This document shows, one piece after another, positions 1 to 9,037 of a stretch of DNA of 46,439 nt. The notes under the pieces are model-generated. The model saw nothing but the letters and a program-made list of their open reading frames with translations, had not been told where the DNA came from and did not search any database. The DNA is from Candidatus Kuenenia stuttgartensis (GTDB taxonomy: Bacteria > Planctomycetota > Planctomycetia > Planctomycetales > Planctomycetaceae): contig CAMDPK010000043.1 of the NCBI GenBank assembly GCA_945904015.1, forward strand, positions 1 through 46,439, in the 5' to 3' direction. The position numbers and the translations under genes are program-made. The first letter of the stretch is position 1, and each line of letters begins with the position of its first letter.

Positions 1-258
1 TCCGATGCCACAGCTTGAAGCCATGACATCGGGATTTGCGCAGATCAGTTTTTGTTACGAGCCTTGAAGCAGCTTCCAGCCGCCTTGCTCGATTCCAAAT
101 GCTATGTCGATCCTCTTCCTTATATGACGCGAAAAGGGCCTGACTTTAGTTGGAACGGCAGGGTTCCACACCTGTCCAACAGCGTTCCTACCCCGCGGCT
201 CCAAGGTCACGTCGCATGATCGCTGCGACTCAGCGTTCGACCAGAAAACAACAATGAC

Positions 259-1650
259 TCAAGTGGGGCTCTCGGATGTATTTTTCTGCCGTGCAGCGAG
301 ATTCGTCAGCCAGCGCCGGCAAAGCTCCACGATGGGTCGCAGGTTGATGGCTGCTTCCAATTGCTGCCGTCTTGTTTCCGGTCGAGTGTGCGTGTAATTG
401 GCAGTCATGCCCAGGCCGTTGCCGCTCATGGAACTTGCACCGATGGAGTGTCCCATCAGTTCGCTGCGAATCAGTGGATCGACGTTGGCATCTTGCAGAT
501 TCGTCGCAAACAAGTGCCTGAACAACTTCGGGGCTGTTTGATGCGGCTGGCCGATGGCGCGCGTCAGCCGCATGAACTCATTACGGATGCGATCCGGCTT
601 CAACGCACCCGCTTCCGACCAGAGCATTCGAGCCATGACTGCCCGTTCCTGCCGCGTGATTGGTTGACCTCGTTCGGCCTCTCGAATGGAAACACGCTGA
701 GCCAATTCCTGTTCGAGACCTTTTTGATTGGCCTCGTCCAACATCGGAGTTTGTCCGTTGGCAAATCGACGTCGCAGAAACACCGGCCCTCCGCAGCGAG
801 TTCTGATCACGGCTTGCAAGACGTCTCGCAATGCCGGAGCAATGGGAATCTCGCGTTCGCTCCGCGTCTTCACCTGCCAGCCGAGCTTGGGTTTGTTCCG
901 CACAAACAAGAGGCTGTGTTCCAGGTCCAAATCATCGGGTAACAGCAGATGAGCCAATTCACCCGGCCGCATTCCGGTCATCGCCAGTGTGGCAAACAAC
1001 GGGAACTGCCAGTCGTCACAGGCTTCAAAGAAGCGGCGTTCATCGTCCGCCGAAAAGATCAGAATCGGACGCCGAGTCTCAATCGGAATTCGGTCCAAAT
1101 CAATCACCGAAAACGGATTCTCAGCGTAAGGCGACAAGTGCCGTCGCTTGATCGCGAAGTTCAACAGAGCCCGGCACGTCTCCAGGATGAACTTGATCCC
1201 CTTATCCAGCAGCGGCCGTTTTTTTGAATTGGCATGGCCGTTGGGAGCGACTTCAATCGTGCGCAGATGGCGGACGAACTCTTCGGCGTGCGGTGCCCGG
1301 AAGTGCGAAGTGGTTCGAGGCACACGGGCCTTGGCCACGAAGTCGAGGAGATGTTTGGTCGCTGTCCGGTAGCGATTGATCGTCTGCACGGACGATCGCA
1401 ACACCTGCTCGTGATGACGCAGCCAACGAGTCTGAAGCTCTTCGAGGGAGACCGATTCAAAACTCAGTGCTGCCGGCGCGCCGACTTCCAACTGCGAATT
1501 GATCTGCGCGGCCATCTGCCGAGCCGCATCTTTGCTCGCACCAACGCGCGGCCGTCGCCGCTGCCCGTCTTCAAAATAAGTCAGATACCAAACCTTGCTG
1601 CGTAAATCCGCGCGGACTTTGCCCACGCGAAACGACGTGTGCTGGGCCAT
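259..1650 (-). CDS. Tyrosine recombinase / phage-type integrase
   Basis: Site-specific recombinase of the tyrosine (phage integrase) family, 463 residues, probably catalysing integration and excision of a genomic island. The N-terminal part (about 65-175) fits a SAM-like core-binding domain and the C-terminal part (about 195-430) the catalytic domain. Visible catalytic residues are Arg228 in TGMRPGELAHL, Lys261 in the beta-hairpin, Arg378 in KLFRHLFAT, His401 in LMGHS and the nucleophile Tyr419 in TANYTHTRPE. The first box-II histidine is Lys375, a substitution tolerated in this family. The gene reads away from tRNA-Ser, whose 3' end is about 135 bases upstream of the start, the usual arrangement for an island inserted at a tRNA 3' end. 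No excisionase gene is seen. The ATG start is preceded by a weak GGCTTCCCTC-type leader, so the exact start is moderately sure. Confidence 0.9.
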   Translation of the reverse strand: MAQHTSFRVGKVRADLRSKVWYLTYFEDGQRRRPRVGASKDAARQMAAQINSQLEVGAPAALSFESVSLEELQTRWLRHHEQVLRSSVQTINRYRTATKHLLDFVAKARVPRTTSHFRAPHAEEFVRHLRTIEVAPNGHANSKKRPLLDKGIKFILETCRALLNFAIKRRHLSPYAENPFSVIDLDRIPIETRRPILIFSADDERRFFEACDDWQFPLFATLAMTGMRPGELAHLLLPDDLDLEHSLLFVRNKPKLGWQVKTRSEREIPIAPALRDVLQAVIRTRCGGPVFLRRRFANGQTPMLDEANQKGLEQELAQRVSIREAERGQPITRQERAVMARMLWSEAGALKPDRIRNEFMRLTRAIGQPHQTAPKLFRHLFATNLQDANVDPLIRSELMGHSIGASSMSGNGLGMTANYTHTRPETRRQQLEAAINLRPIVELCRRWLTNLAARQKNTSESPT

Positions 1651-1741
1651 GAGGGAAGCCTTTCAGAGAATTCCCCCTCCACAAAACGCCACAAACACCG
1701 CCACAAAAGGGACTCTCTGAAAGCAGTCCAGAAACGCAACA

Positions 1742-1773
1742 GTCCACGAGTCATGCAGTTATGACTCGTGGAC
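1742..1773. repeat. 13-bp perfect inverted repeat between integrase and tRNA-Ser
   Basis: GTCCACGAGTCAT at 1742-1754 and its exact reverse complement at 1761-1773, separated by six bases. It lies 12 bases beyond the tRNA-Ser 3' end. It could be a tRNA transcript hairpin, although no T-run follows, or an arm-type or core binding site for the integrase. Sequence alone does not decide. Confidence 0.7.
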
Positions 1774-1784
1774 CGTCGATCAGG

Positions 1785-1871
<87 letters not shown>

Positions 1872-1944
1872 GAGAAACAGCCGTCAGTCGTACGCCGGGG
1901 GGGCTGGCGGACATTGGCTCAACTATCAGCAGGTGCGGAAGGAG

Positions 1945-2289
1945 CTAGCTGGCGGAGGCGGTTTCGGCCGACTTCGCTTCTTTGCGTTGTGTGACTTCCA
2001 CGTTATTGGCTTCCACTCTTGTGACGGCAATCAGGCGGCGGCGGAGCTGACGGCAGCGAGCACTGAGATTTCGCCACTTGGGGTTCAGCGCCCGCGCGTC
2101 GGCAGCGACGCCATTTTGATCGAGTTGTTTCTCACAAGCCGATAGCTCGGTACTCGCACGGTTGAGCTGGCATTCCAAGTTTTCGCGTTTCATACCCATG
2201 TTGGTTTCGATTGCCTCAAACAGAATCAGAGTTCGCGGTTCGGCCGAAAAACGAGGCGGGATTGTGGCAAGAAGTGCGGCTTCATTCAA
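1945..2289 (-). CDS. Small hypothetical protein, probably helical
   Basis: I do not recognise this family. The 114-residue frame is rich in Arg, Ala, Glu and Leu, with a heptad-like stretch (about residues 33-100) suggesting an alpha-helical hairpin or coiled coil. It follows the RidA-family gene on the same strand with a 12-base gap, which suggests co-transcription. The longest frame would begin at TTG 2289 with no clear ribosome site. ATG at 2199 (84 residues) has GAGG about 14 bases upstream and is an alternative start that keeps the whole helical part. No signal peptide or membrane segment is visible. Confidence 0.5.
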   Translation of the reverse strand: MNEAALLATIPPRFSAEPRTLILFEAIETNMGMKRENLECQLNRASTELSACEKQLDQNGVAADARALNPKWRNLSARCRQLRRRLIAVTRVEANNVEVTQRKEAKSAETASAS

Positions 2290-2301
2290 TGTCGCGAGTG
2301 C

Positions 2302-2760
2302 TCAATGTACTTGAAAAATCACCTCGACCTCGACGGCGATGTTGCTCGGAAGCGACCCCATTCCAACCGCGCTGCGAGCGGCTCGGCCATTCTCGCCCCA
2401 GATTTCGACCATCAAATCGCTGAAACCGTTGATGACCTTCGGGTGATTCTTGAAATCGGCCGTGCTGTTGACCATTCCCAGGACTTTGACGACGCGAACG
2501 ACACGATCCAGGCTGCCGAGCTGCTTCCTGACGGTCGCGAGGATCGCCAAGCCGACTTGCCGAGCGGCTGCGATGCCTTGTTCCTCGCTCAAGTCATCAC
2601 CGACTCGGCCGCAGATCAGTGTGTCGTCGGATTTCAGCGGGCCGTGGCCGGAGACGTAACACAGATCGCCGATGACTACGACCGGAGAATACGTGCCGGC
2701 GGGCTTCGGGGCTTTGGGAAGTTCCAACTTCAATTCAGCAATGCGGGCTTCGGCGCTCAT
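2302..2760 (-). CDS. RidA family protein (YjgF/YER057c/UK114-like)
   Basis: A 152-residue cytosolic protein of the RidA superfamily. Family members deaminate reactive enamine/imine intermediates or act as related small-molecule hydrolases. It resembles the longer UK114-like subgroup: SGHGP near residue 38, a GRVGDDLS segment, AARQVGLAILATV, a LGSLDRVVRVVKVLGMV strand-helix unit, and the C-terminal RSAVGMGSLPSNIAVEVEVIFQV, where the Arg and the LP..VEVE strand form the ligand cleft. The frame is open 15 codons further upstream, but ATG 2760 has GGAG about 9 bases before it and matches the family N-terminus. It is followed closely by a small helical protein gene. The exact substrate cannot be read from sequence. 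Confidence 0.88.
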   Translation of the reverse strand: MSAEARIAELKLELPKAPKPAGTYSPVVVIGDLCYVSGHGPLKSDDTLICGRVGDDLSEEQGIAAARQVGLAILATVRKQLGSLDRVVRVVKVLGMVNSTADFKNHPKVINGFSDLMVEIWGENGRAARSAVGMGSLPSNIAVEVEVIFQVH

Positions 2761-2833
2761 GAGGCAATCTCCAGAACTTGCGAAACGGACATTCTTGCGG
2801 GTCACGAGGAATCGGATTCAGACCAATGCAAAG

Positions 2834-2855
2834 GGTCGGGCAAGAGTGCCCAACC
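2834..2855 (-). repeat. Solo REP-like palindrome (GGTTGGGCAC..GTGCCC type)
   Basis: An imperfect 22-base palindrome, reading GGTTGGGCACTC..GCCCGACC on the minus strand and preceded there by GGAG. It resembles the unit of the inverted pair at 31953-32011, which has the same outer GGTTGGG/CCCGACC with a different core, so it is probably an isolated member of that family. It lies upstream of the RidA-family gene. Confidence 0.6.
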
Positions 2856-2983
2856 TCCACGGCGTGCCACGATAGCGGTTGCTTGGCGAATTCCCAACCA
2901 CGACCGCCGGTTTGCAACCCATGTGAGCAGGTCTACAATGCCGCCCGCCTCAAGGATCGGCAGCCTCAATTCAAGGAAACGTC

Positions 2984-3937
2984 ATGGACAAGCCAATCGA
3001 TTTTTGGCAACTGGCACTGATGGGTGGAATCGTTGCCGGTTTGGTGATCGGTGTTGCGTTTCTCGTGATGTTCCTGATGTTCTTTAACCTGTGGCTGCGA
3101 GCGTTCGTGACTCGCGCCGGCATCGGCATGTTGCGGCTGGTGACGATGAAGCTGCGGAAGGTGAATCCGCAGGTGATCGTGGACACCAAGGTCATGGCGG
3201 TGCAGGCCGGCCTGACCGACGTGCTGACGACGGGTCTGGAAGCTCACTTTTTGGCGGGCGGCAACGTGCGACGAGTCGTGCAGGCGATGATCGCCGCACA
3301 TCGCGCGAAGATTGCTTTGAATTGGGACACGGCGGCGGCGATCGATCTGGCGGGACGCAACGTGCTCGAAGCGGTCCAGACCAGCGTCAACCCGAAAGTC
3401 ATCGACTGCCCGGACGCGAAGCGGACTGGTCGCCAGACGCTCGACGGTGTCGCCAAGAATGGCATTCAGCTCAAGGTGCGTGCTCGCGTGACCGTGCGCA
3501 CGAATTTGGATCAGCTCATTGGCGGGGCGACCGAGGAAACCGTCATCGCGCGAGTGGGCGAGGGGATCGTCTCGGCGATTGGCTCGTCGGAAACTCATCT
3601 CGACGTGTTGGAGAATCCGACTCTGATCGCGCACGCCGTGTTGGCGAAAGGACTCGATGCTCAAACGGCGTTTGAGATCGTCTCGATCGACATCGCCGAC
3701 ATCGACGTGGGCGAGAACGTGGGTGCTCGCTTGCAGGCTGACCAAGCCGAAGCCGACATGCGTGTCGCGCGAGCCAAGGCTGAGGAACGCCGAGCAAAAG
3801 CGGTTGCCAACGAACAGCAGATGAAGGCTCTCACCGCCGAGAATCGCGCACAGGTCGTGCTCGCCGAAGCGGAAGTTCCGAAGTCGATCGCTTCCGCGTT
3901 CCTGACCGGCAATCTCAGGAACAAAACGCCGGCGTAG
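2984..3937 (+). CDS. floA: Flotillin-like protein FloA (UPF0365)
   Basis: A 317-residue membrane scaffold protein of the bacterial FloA family, which organises functional membrane microdomains. One N-terminal hydrophobic segment (about residues 9-36) is followed by a PHB/SPFH-type region with the FloA hallmarks [36 protein letters not shown], the [33 protein letters not shown] block, and a C-terminal Ala/Glu-rich coiled coil (about 235-300). AAGGA lies 7 bases before the ATG. The usual NfeD-type protease partner is not adjacent. The TAG stop codon is supplied by the GTAG head of the inverted REP pair that starts at 3934, so the last codons abut a mobile-type repeat. Confidence 0.95.
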   Translation: MDKPIDFWQLALMGGIVAGLVIGVAFLVMFLMFFNLWLRAFVTRAGIGMLRLVTMKLRKVNPQVIVDTKVMAVQAGLTDVLTTGLEAHFLAGGNVRRVVQAMIAAHRAKIALNWDTAAAIDLAGRNVLEAVQTSVNPKVIDCPDAKRTGRQTLDGVAKNGIQLKVRARVTVRTNLDQLIGGATEETVIARVGEGIVSAIGSSETHLDVLENPTLIAHAVLAKGLDAQTAFEIVSIDIADIDVGENVGARLQADQAEADMRVARAKAEERRAKAVANEQQMKALTAENRAQVVLAEAEVPKSIASAFLTGNLRNKTPA

Positions 3938-3983
3938 TTCGGACGCCTACGTCCGAACTCCCGGACGTAGGCGTCCGGGCTAC
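3934..3983. repeat. BIME-like inverted pair of GTAG-headed palindromes
   Basis: Left unit GTAG + TTCGGACGCCTACGTCCGAA (3934-3957); right unit CCGGACGTAGGCGTCCGGG + CTAC (3961-3983). Each is itself a hairpin, and the two are in opposite orientation with GTAG heads outward. The same sequence family recurs as a solo unit at 30662. The left GTAG contains the floA stop codon. Confidence 0.85.
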
Positions 3984-4006
3984 GAAGTTGCAAAAAGGAC
4001 CGCGAC

Positions 4007-5569
4007 GTGAGCACTTTGGTCCGAGCGAATGCCTGGCTGGAAGATGCTTCCGACCGCCTGAATCCGATCCTCGTCAAGGAGACGAGACAGGCGCTCAAGA
4101 GCCGCCAGTTCATCGTCACGTTCTTGTTGATGCTCATCGCGGCATGGCTGATTTCCGTATTCGGAACGCTGGCCGCGGGAGATTCGCTGGAGTTTGGCTC
4201 GGCGGGCCGTGGATTGTTCACGTCGTACTTCGTGGTATTGGCCATCGCGATTTTTGTGGTCGTGCCGTACTCGGCCTATCGCGGACTGCTGAACGAGCGC
4301 GACCAAACGACGTTGGAATTGCTCAACATCACGTCGCTGTCGCCTCGGCAACTGATCTGGGGCAAACTGTGGAGCGCGATGGCGCAAGTCTTCATTTTTT
4401 ACTCGGCCATCGCGCCGTTCATCGCGTTTACGTCGATGCTGCAAGGGTTCGATGTCGCACTGGTCGCGTTTTCGCTGGGGATTTCGATCCTGGTGACGCT
4501 CTGCCTGACGATGTTCACGCTGATGCTGGCGGCGATCCCGCAGAACAAGCACCTGCAAGGACTGATGACGGGGGCGGTGTTTCTCGGCCTGCTGTTCGTG
4601 ATTTCGATGATCTTCAGCGCAGTGCCGATGATGCTGATGGAAACGATCTCATTCGACGAGAAGGAGTTTTGGATCGTTGTCGGATCGATCGTGGTGGCGG
4701 GATTGTCGTTCTTTTTCTTGTTCACGCAGATCGCGACGGCTCATCTGACGTTCGATGCCGATAATCGCAGCACCGGCATTCGGTTAGCCTGCACGGCGCA
4801 ATTCGTGTTGTACTGGTCGATGATCGCATTCTCCCAATACATGTTGGGCCGAACGATCTTCAGCGGCAGCGACGTGGCCTTTATGGCGATGTGGTCCCTG
4901 CTCTACATGGGCACCTGCGGCCTCTTTGCTGCCACCGAAGCGGACTTTGTGTCGCGCCGCGTGCGGCGAGGAATCCCCAAGACGCCGTTTCTGAGACTGC
5001 TGGCGACGCCGTTCTTGCCCGGCGGGCATCGCGGCTTTTTGTATCTGGTGCTGCATCTCGCTCTGATTCCCGTCGTGATGGAAGTCTTGTTCGTCGGCTC
5101 GTTCACGCCTGGAAAATGGGAAGGCTGGTGGGCGATCACGTTCATTCTGTACGTGCTGGCCTACGTCGGATTGGGGGCGGCATTTGGCCGAGCGTTGCGG
5201 CGTCTGTCCGCCGAAGTCCGGCCGATGCATGTGCGAGTCATCATCTTCATCATGTTCGCGATGGGGACCGTCGTGCCGTATTTGCCGTTGCTGTTTGGCA
5301 CGCGAGAGTACGAGTGGATGTACAAGAGATTGCGGGTGATGAACCCGATCGCAATGTTGGAACTGGTCAGTAGCAGCAGCAACTCCAACAACATCGAGAC
5401 CAGCGAGTTGATCGTCCTCATAACTGCTGCCGGAACTGGACTGTTCCTCAATGTGCGTCCCATGTGGGTCGGCTTCCTTGAGATCATGCGTCAGCCCGTC
5501 AGCCCGTCGCCGACCACCAGATCTCCTGCCGCGACTCAGCCCGGCTCACCGGCCGAGCAGTCGGCCTGA
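4007..5569 (+). CDS. ABC-2 type transporter permease
   Basis: A 520-residue polytopic inner-membrane protein. The N-terminal NPILVKETRQALKSRQF motif followed by a hydrophobic span is characteristic of planctomycetal ABC-2 permeases. About 10-12 membrane segments follow, including a pair around residues 38-95, a cytoplasmic loop with NERDQTTLELLNITSLSPRQ (coupling-helix region), and paired helices to about residue 490. The tail is Pro/Ser/Thr-rich. The GTG start is preceded by AAAAGGA with 8-base spacing. No ATPase gene is adjacent, so the nucleotide-binding subunit must be encoded elsewhere. It is followed after 32 bases by a DUF58 gene on the same strand. The transported substrate is unknown. 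Confidence 0.88.
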   Translation: MSTLVRANAWLEDASDRLNPILVKETRQALKSRQFIVTFLLMLIAAWLISVFGTLAAGDSLEFGSAGRGLFTSYFVVLAIAIFVVVPYSAYRGLLNERDQTTLELLNITSLSPRQLIWGKLWSAMAQVFIFYSAIAPFIAFTSMLQGFDVALVAFSLGISILVTLCLTMFTLMLAAIPQNKHLQGLMTGAVFLGLLFVISMIFSAVPMMLMETISFDEKEFWIVVGSIVVAGLSFFFLFTQIATAHLTFDADNRSTGIRLACTAQFVLYWSMIAFSQYMLGRTIFSGSDVAFMAMWSLLYMGTCGLFAATEADFVSRRVRRGIPKTPFLRLLATPFLPGGHRGFLYLVLHLALIPVVMEVLFVGSFTPGKWEGWWAITFILYVLAYVGLGAAFGRALRRLSAEVRPMHVRVIIFIMFAMGTVVPYLPLLFGTREYEWMYKRLRVMNPIAMLELVSSSSNSNNIETSELIVLITAAGTGLFLNVRPMWVGFLEIMRQPVSPSPTTRSPAATQPGSPAEQSA

Positions 5570-5601
5570 CCGCCCTGCCACCGAGCGAGGAGCTGCGCCT
5601 C

Positions 5602-6486
5602 ATGCAATTCGATCCGGAAGTCCAACAAGCAGCCGCGAGGTATCAGCTCGGACTGCCGCGCATGCCGATGTCGGGACGATCGGGCGAATTGTTGGGTCGC
5701 GGGACGGGCAGCTCGCTCGAATTTCAGGAGTACCGCGAATACCAAATCGGCGACGACATTCGGCATCTGGATTGGGCCGCGTATGCTCGAACGGACGCGA
5801 TGATGGTGCGGTTGTATCGCGAAGAGATCAGCCCACGCATGGAGATTCTGCTCGACGCCAGCCGCTCGATGACCTCCGTCGATCCAACCGGTCCGCTCGG
5901 TGAATCCGATTCGATAAAAGCAAACGCCGCTCGGCAACTCGCCGGTTTGTTTGCGACGCTGGGAGGGAATCTCGGTGGGCGGCCGGCGCTGATCCCGATC
6001 ACCGATCGCTCGCCGCTCGAACCGTTGCCGTTCGAGTCGCTCGATGGATTGAACACGTTGCGTTTCGACGGTTCACGCACGCTGCGTGAGGCGCTTGACG
6101 ACCATGCGATCCCGCTCAAACGGCAGACCGTGCGAGTCGTCATCAGCGATTTTCTGTTCCCGCACGATCCCGACTTGCTGATGCGGCGTTTGGCCGGCGA
6201 CGCCAGCGTGCTGTGGATTCTGCAAGTGCTCAACGCCTGGGAAGCGAAGCCGACAACGCTGGGTGGACGCAAGCTGGTCGATCTGGAAACGACCGAAGAG
6301 GCGAACTTGCAAGTCGTCGAAAAGACGATCGCCGAATACTCGGCCCGATTGCTCGCGCTGCAACAAGAACTTTCGCGAGCCTGCCGCCGCGTCCACGCGA
6401 CTTTCGCGATCCTGATCGCCGAACGCGGGCTGCTCGATCTGTGCGGCAACGAACTGTGTGCGGCGGAGATTCTGCGGCCGACGTGA
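5602..6486 (+). CDS. DUF58 domain-containing protein
   Basis: A 294-residue cytosolic protein with the DUF58 core. GELLGRGTGSSLEFQEYREYQIGDDIRHLDWAAYAR (about 28-63) contains the diagnostic Y..GDD.R.LDW..YAR motif, and MEILLDASRSM (about 77-87) is the first strand and MIDAS-like DxSxS of a von Willebrand A-type fold. DUF58 proteins usually accompany MoxR-type AAA+ ATPases and act in chaperone-like assembly of membrane or exported complexes. No MoxR gene is present here. GAGGAG precedes the ATG, although at long spacing, and linkage to the upstream ABC permease is close. Confidence 0.9.
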   Translation: MQFDPEVQQAAARYQLGLPRMPMSGRSGELLGRGTGSSLEFQEYREYQIGDDIRHLDWAAYARTDAMMVRLYREEISPRMEILLDASRSMTSVDPTGPLGESDSIKANAARQLAGLFATLGGNLGGRPALIPITDRSPLEPLPFESLDGLNTLRFDGSRTLREALDDHAIPLKRQTVRVVISDFLFPHDPDLLMRRLAGDASVLWILQVLNAWEAKPTTLGGRKLVDLETTEEANLQVVEKTIAEYSARLLALQQELSRACRRVHATFAILIAERGLLDLCGNELCAAEILRPT

Positions 6487-6568
6487 TTCAAAAATAGCAC
6501 GACGCGCCAGCGAGTGGCTGGAATCTCGGAAAACAACCACTCGCTGGCGCGTCGTGCTGGTTTTGAAT
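6487..6568. repeat. Long inverted repeat, GCACGACGCGCCAGCGAGTGG family, copy 1
   Basis: 22-base perfect arms at 6496-6517 and 6537-6558, flanked by a further ATTCAAAA/TTTTGAAT pair, in the gap between the convergent DUF58 and PPC-protein genes. A diverged second copy lies at 14744-14803 next to the RNase P RNA gene, and both are followed by a CTGGTTYTGAA tail. It may act as a bidirectional terminator hairpin. Confidence 0.8.
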
Positions 6569-6597
6569 CGGTCGCTTGCCGGCTTGAGGGATTGCGT

Positions 6598-8964
6598 TCA
6601 CGGTTCGTCGATCAATCGTATCTCCGCTTCGTCCGTGACCGGCCAGCCAGTTTCGTTCGGCATCGAGACTCGCAGCTTGAGCATCTTGGGCGAGCTTCGT
6701 CCGACGTTCTCCGCAGAGAATCGCAGTGTCAGCGTGCCAGAGTTCGAGGCTTCGGGAACATCGACCGGATCACAGGTGACTCCCGCGACCGATTTGGGAA
6801 TCAGCAATTCGACCCGCACCGGACCACGCAAGCCGTTGCCGCGAGCGACTCGGAATGGGAGGCGAATCTCGGCCCCCGGTTCGCGGCGGATACTCCGCAG
6901 AGTCGTCTCGACGTTCAGTCGATTCGGATCGATCAGCACGATGCACTGCTCGTTCTGATCCACCGAAGTGTGGCTGACGATGTGCTTGCTGCCGTCCGCG
7001 TCGGCCTCTTCGCCGAAGACTGCGAGACAGGTGCGGCTTGTGCGGCCGATCTCCATGTGCGGCGGCAACGTGAACGGAAACTCGAACTCCGACACGCCGG
7101 CCGCAAGCGACACCTTCGGCCCGGTCACTCCTTGCAGATGCCGCATTTGCCGATCGGCGATCTCGATCCACAGCGGACCTTCAAAACCGTTGCGCTCAAC
7201 GCGATATCGCCGAGTGAACGTGCTGCCGCGCGGAGCGTACTTCGTCTCGAAGATCCCTTTGAGCTTGAACGGTGTCGGCACGGCGACTCGCAGCAGCAAC
7301 TCTGTGGATTCGGGTTCGGTCACGGAACGCTGCACTCGCGCGGCGACCGACCGTTCTTCTTCGCCGACTTTCCATTTGCCGACGATTCGCAAGCGGCTGG
7401 TCGCGATCATCGCGGCCGCATCGGCCTTCAGCACGACATCGACTTGGTTCTGGCCTTTGCCGAGCTTGTTGCCGGAGACGGCAACTCCTTCCGGCAACCC
7501 TTCGATGTCCAGTGACACTTCGTCCGCGAAACCGGCCGGACGCTCGGCGAGTACTTTGATTTTGACGTCGCCCGCTCGAAGCAACGTGACCGAATCCAAT
7601 GCCGTCGAGAGTCGCAACGTCGCATCGCTCGGGCGATTGATTCGCACGCGATAGGCGAACTCCGAACCTCCGCGAGAACTGAGGCTGTCTTTGATTTTCA
7701 GCGTGAAGTAGCCGTCCGCAGGGATTGTGAAGTTCAGCACGCAATCGGTCTGCCCGTTGGCCAAGTCGTCGGCGTTGGCGACGGCATTGCCGTTTGCGTC
7801 GAGCAGCGCCAGCACGCCATCCAACTCAGAACCGAGCCGACTGGCTCGCAAGTCGAACTGCCATGCGTCCCCTTTTTTGCCGGTGAAACTCCACAAATCG
7901 GAGTCGCTCGCTTGTTCGATGCGTCCGTTGAGCACACAAGGGAGTTCAACTGTCTTGGCCTGAGCGATCTCGTTGTTCGGTTCCGCTTCGAGGTGTTCCG
8001 TCAAGTCGTCCGTTTCAAGGAGGGCGTTGGTCGTTCCGCCTGCGATGGGAACGCTCAGAAACGCGAGACCGTTCGTTGATCCGCCTGAAGGCGGGACTAC
8101 GAACTCGATCCGGTCGTTCGGCAAGTTGGCTCCGAAGAGTTGCAGCGACACCGTCGTGCCACGCTTGCCTCCGAGCGGATAGACGCGGTCGAGCCACGGA
8201 CTTGCGGAGATCGTCAGTCGATAGACGAAGTGTTGTAGTCCCTCGAACCGGATGTCGTGAATCCGCACCGTGTACCTGCCGTCGCTGGGTGCCGTGAAAC
8301 GGACGAACGAGTCGAGTCCGAACGTGTCCGAGTTCTCGGCGAGGACTTGGCCATTCGGGCCGAGGACTTCCAATCGCGAGTCGAGTCCCGATCCGATGCG
8401 AGCGGCGTTGACCTCGCAAGTGATGACTTGCCCGGCCTTCGCTTCGAGCGTCCAGTCATCGACGTCTTCTCGCGGAAAAATGCGGCCGTTGATCGTGACC
8501 GGCAGCGTCAGCAGCTTCGTCGGCGAGTTCTCTTCCGATTCCTTTTCGATGATCTCCGGAAGATCGCCGACGACGAATCGCATTCCCGGCGAGATGCCTT
8601 GTGATGTCGTGCAGTGCCAGTACCGGACTCCCAGCGGAGCATCGGCAGCGATCTTGATCTCGCCGGCGTAGTCCTTCGGGTAGTCCTCTTTCTGCTGCGA
8701 CGCGGGTTGCAGAATGATCGGCCCCTCAAACCAAGTCGTCTGTGTCCGCTCGATGGGCGAGCGTCCCTCGACGCCGGGGCCGACGATCAGAAAGTCCGCC
8801 TTGTCGTGCAAGAAGTGCCCACCGATGCGAACCGGGACCGTCATGCCGCGCTGGCCGCCGGGAGGGAAGACGTAGGCGGAAGACGGGGTCTCAGCAAAGA
8901 CGGCCTCACCAATCATCAAACTCAGCGCGGCAATGAAGAGCAGTCGTTTCCAAGAACGCAACAT
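6598..8964 (-). CDS. Exported protein with bacterial pre-peptidase C-terminal (PPC) domains
   Basis: A 788-residue secreted protein with no visible enzyme domain. A Sec signal peptide (positively charged start, hydrophobic core, AVFA cleavage near residue 24) is followed by a beta-sandwich region beginning PPGGQRGMTVPVRIGG. Two PPC-type domains follow, at about 165-255 (INGRIFPREDVDDWTLEAKAGQ..) and 330-430 (LNGRIEQASDSDLWSFTGKKGD..), and then beta-rich domains to the end. GAGG lies 7 bases before the ATG. Residues 287-296 (FVVPPSGGST) are encoded by a REP-like palindrome with a GTAG head, an insertion inside the coding frame. The gene is convergent with the DUF58 gene. Such proteins are abundant in planctomycetes, and their function is not established. 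Confidence 0.85.
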   Translation of the reverse strand: MLRSWKRLLFIAALSLMIGEAVFAETPSSAYVFPPGGQRGMTVPVRIGGHFLHDKADFLIVGPGVEGRSPIERTQTTWFEGPIILQPASQQKEDYPKDYAGEIKIAADAPLGVRYWHCTTSQGISPGMRFVVGDLPEIIEKESEENSPTKLLTLPVTINGRIFPREDVDDWTLEAKAGQVITCEVNAARIGSGLDSRLEVLGPNGQVLAENSDTFGLDSFVRFTAPSDGRYTVRIHDIRFEGLQHFVYRLTISASPWLDRVYPLGGKRGTTVSLQLFGANLPNDRIEFVVPPSGGSTNGLAFLSVPIAGGTTNALLETDDLTEHLEAEPNNEIAQAKTVELPCVLNGRIEQASDSDLWSFTGKKGDAWQFDLRASRLGSELDGVLALLDANGNAVANADDLANGQTDCVLNFTIPADGYFTLKIKDSLSSRGGSEFAYRVRINRPSDATLRLSTALDSVTLLRAGDVKIKVLAERPAGFADEVSLDIEGLPEGVAVSGNKLGKGQNQVDVVLKADAAAMIATSRLRIVGKWKVGEEERSVAARVQRSVTEPESTELLLRVAVPTPFKLKGIFETKYAPRGSTFTRRYRVERNGFEGPLWIEIADRQMRHLQGVTGPKVSLAAGVSEFEFPFTLPPHMEIGRTSRTCLAVFGEEADADGSKHIVSHTSVDQNEQCIVLIDPNRLNVETTLRSIRREPGAEIRLPFRVARGNGLRGPVRVELLIPKSVAGVTCDPVDVPEASNSGTLTLRFSAENVGRSSPKMLKLRVSMPNETGWPVTDEAEIRLIDEP
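8033..8100 (-). repeat. REP-like palindrome inside the PPC-protein gene
   Basis: On the minus strand GTAG + TCCCGCCTTCAGGCGG (8081-8100) forms a CCGCC/GGCGG hairpin. A degenerate counterpart, GTTCCGCCTG.., starts at 8033 on the plus strand, so the region looks like a decayed inverted pair. It is translated in frame as VVPPSGG. Confidence 0.6.
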
Positions 8965-9037
8965 GATGAAACCTCGCGCGGTCGGCGGCTATCGCCAAGG
9001 ATGTCGTGAATGATAGATCGGGCTCGCCGAATCGGCG

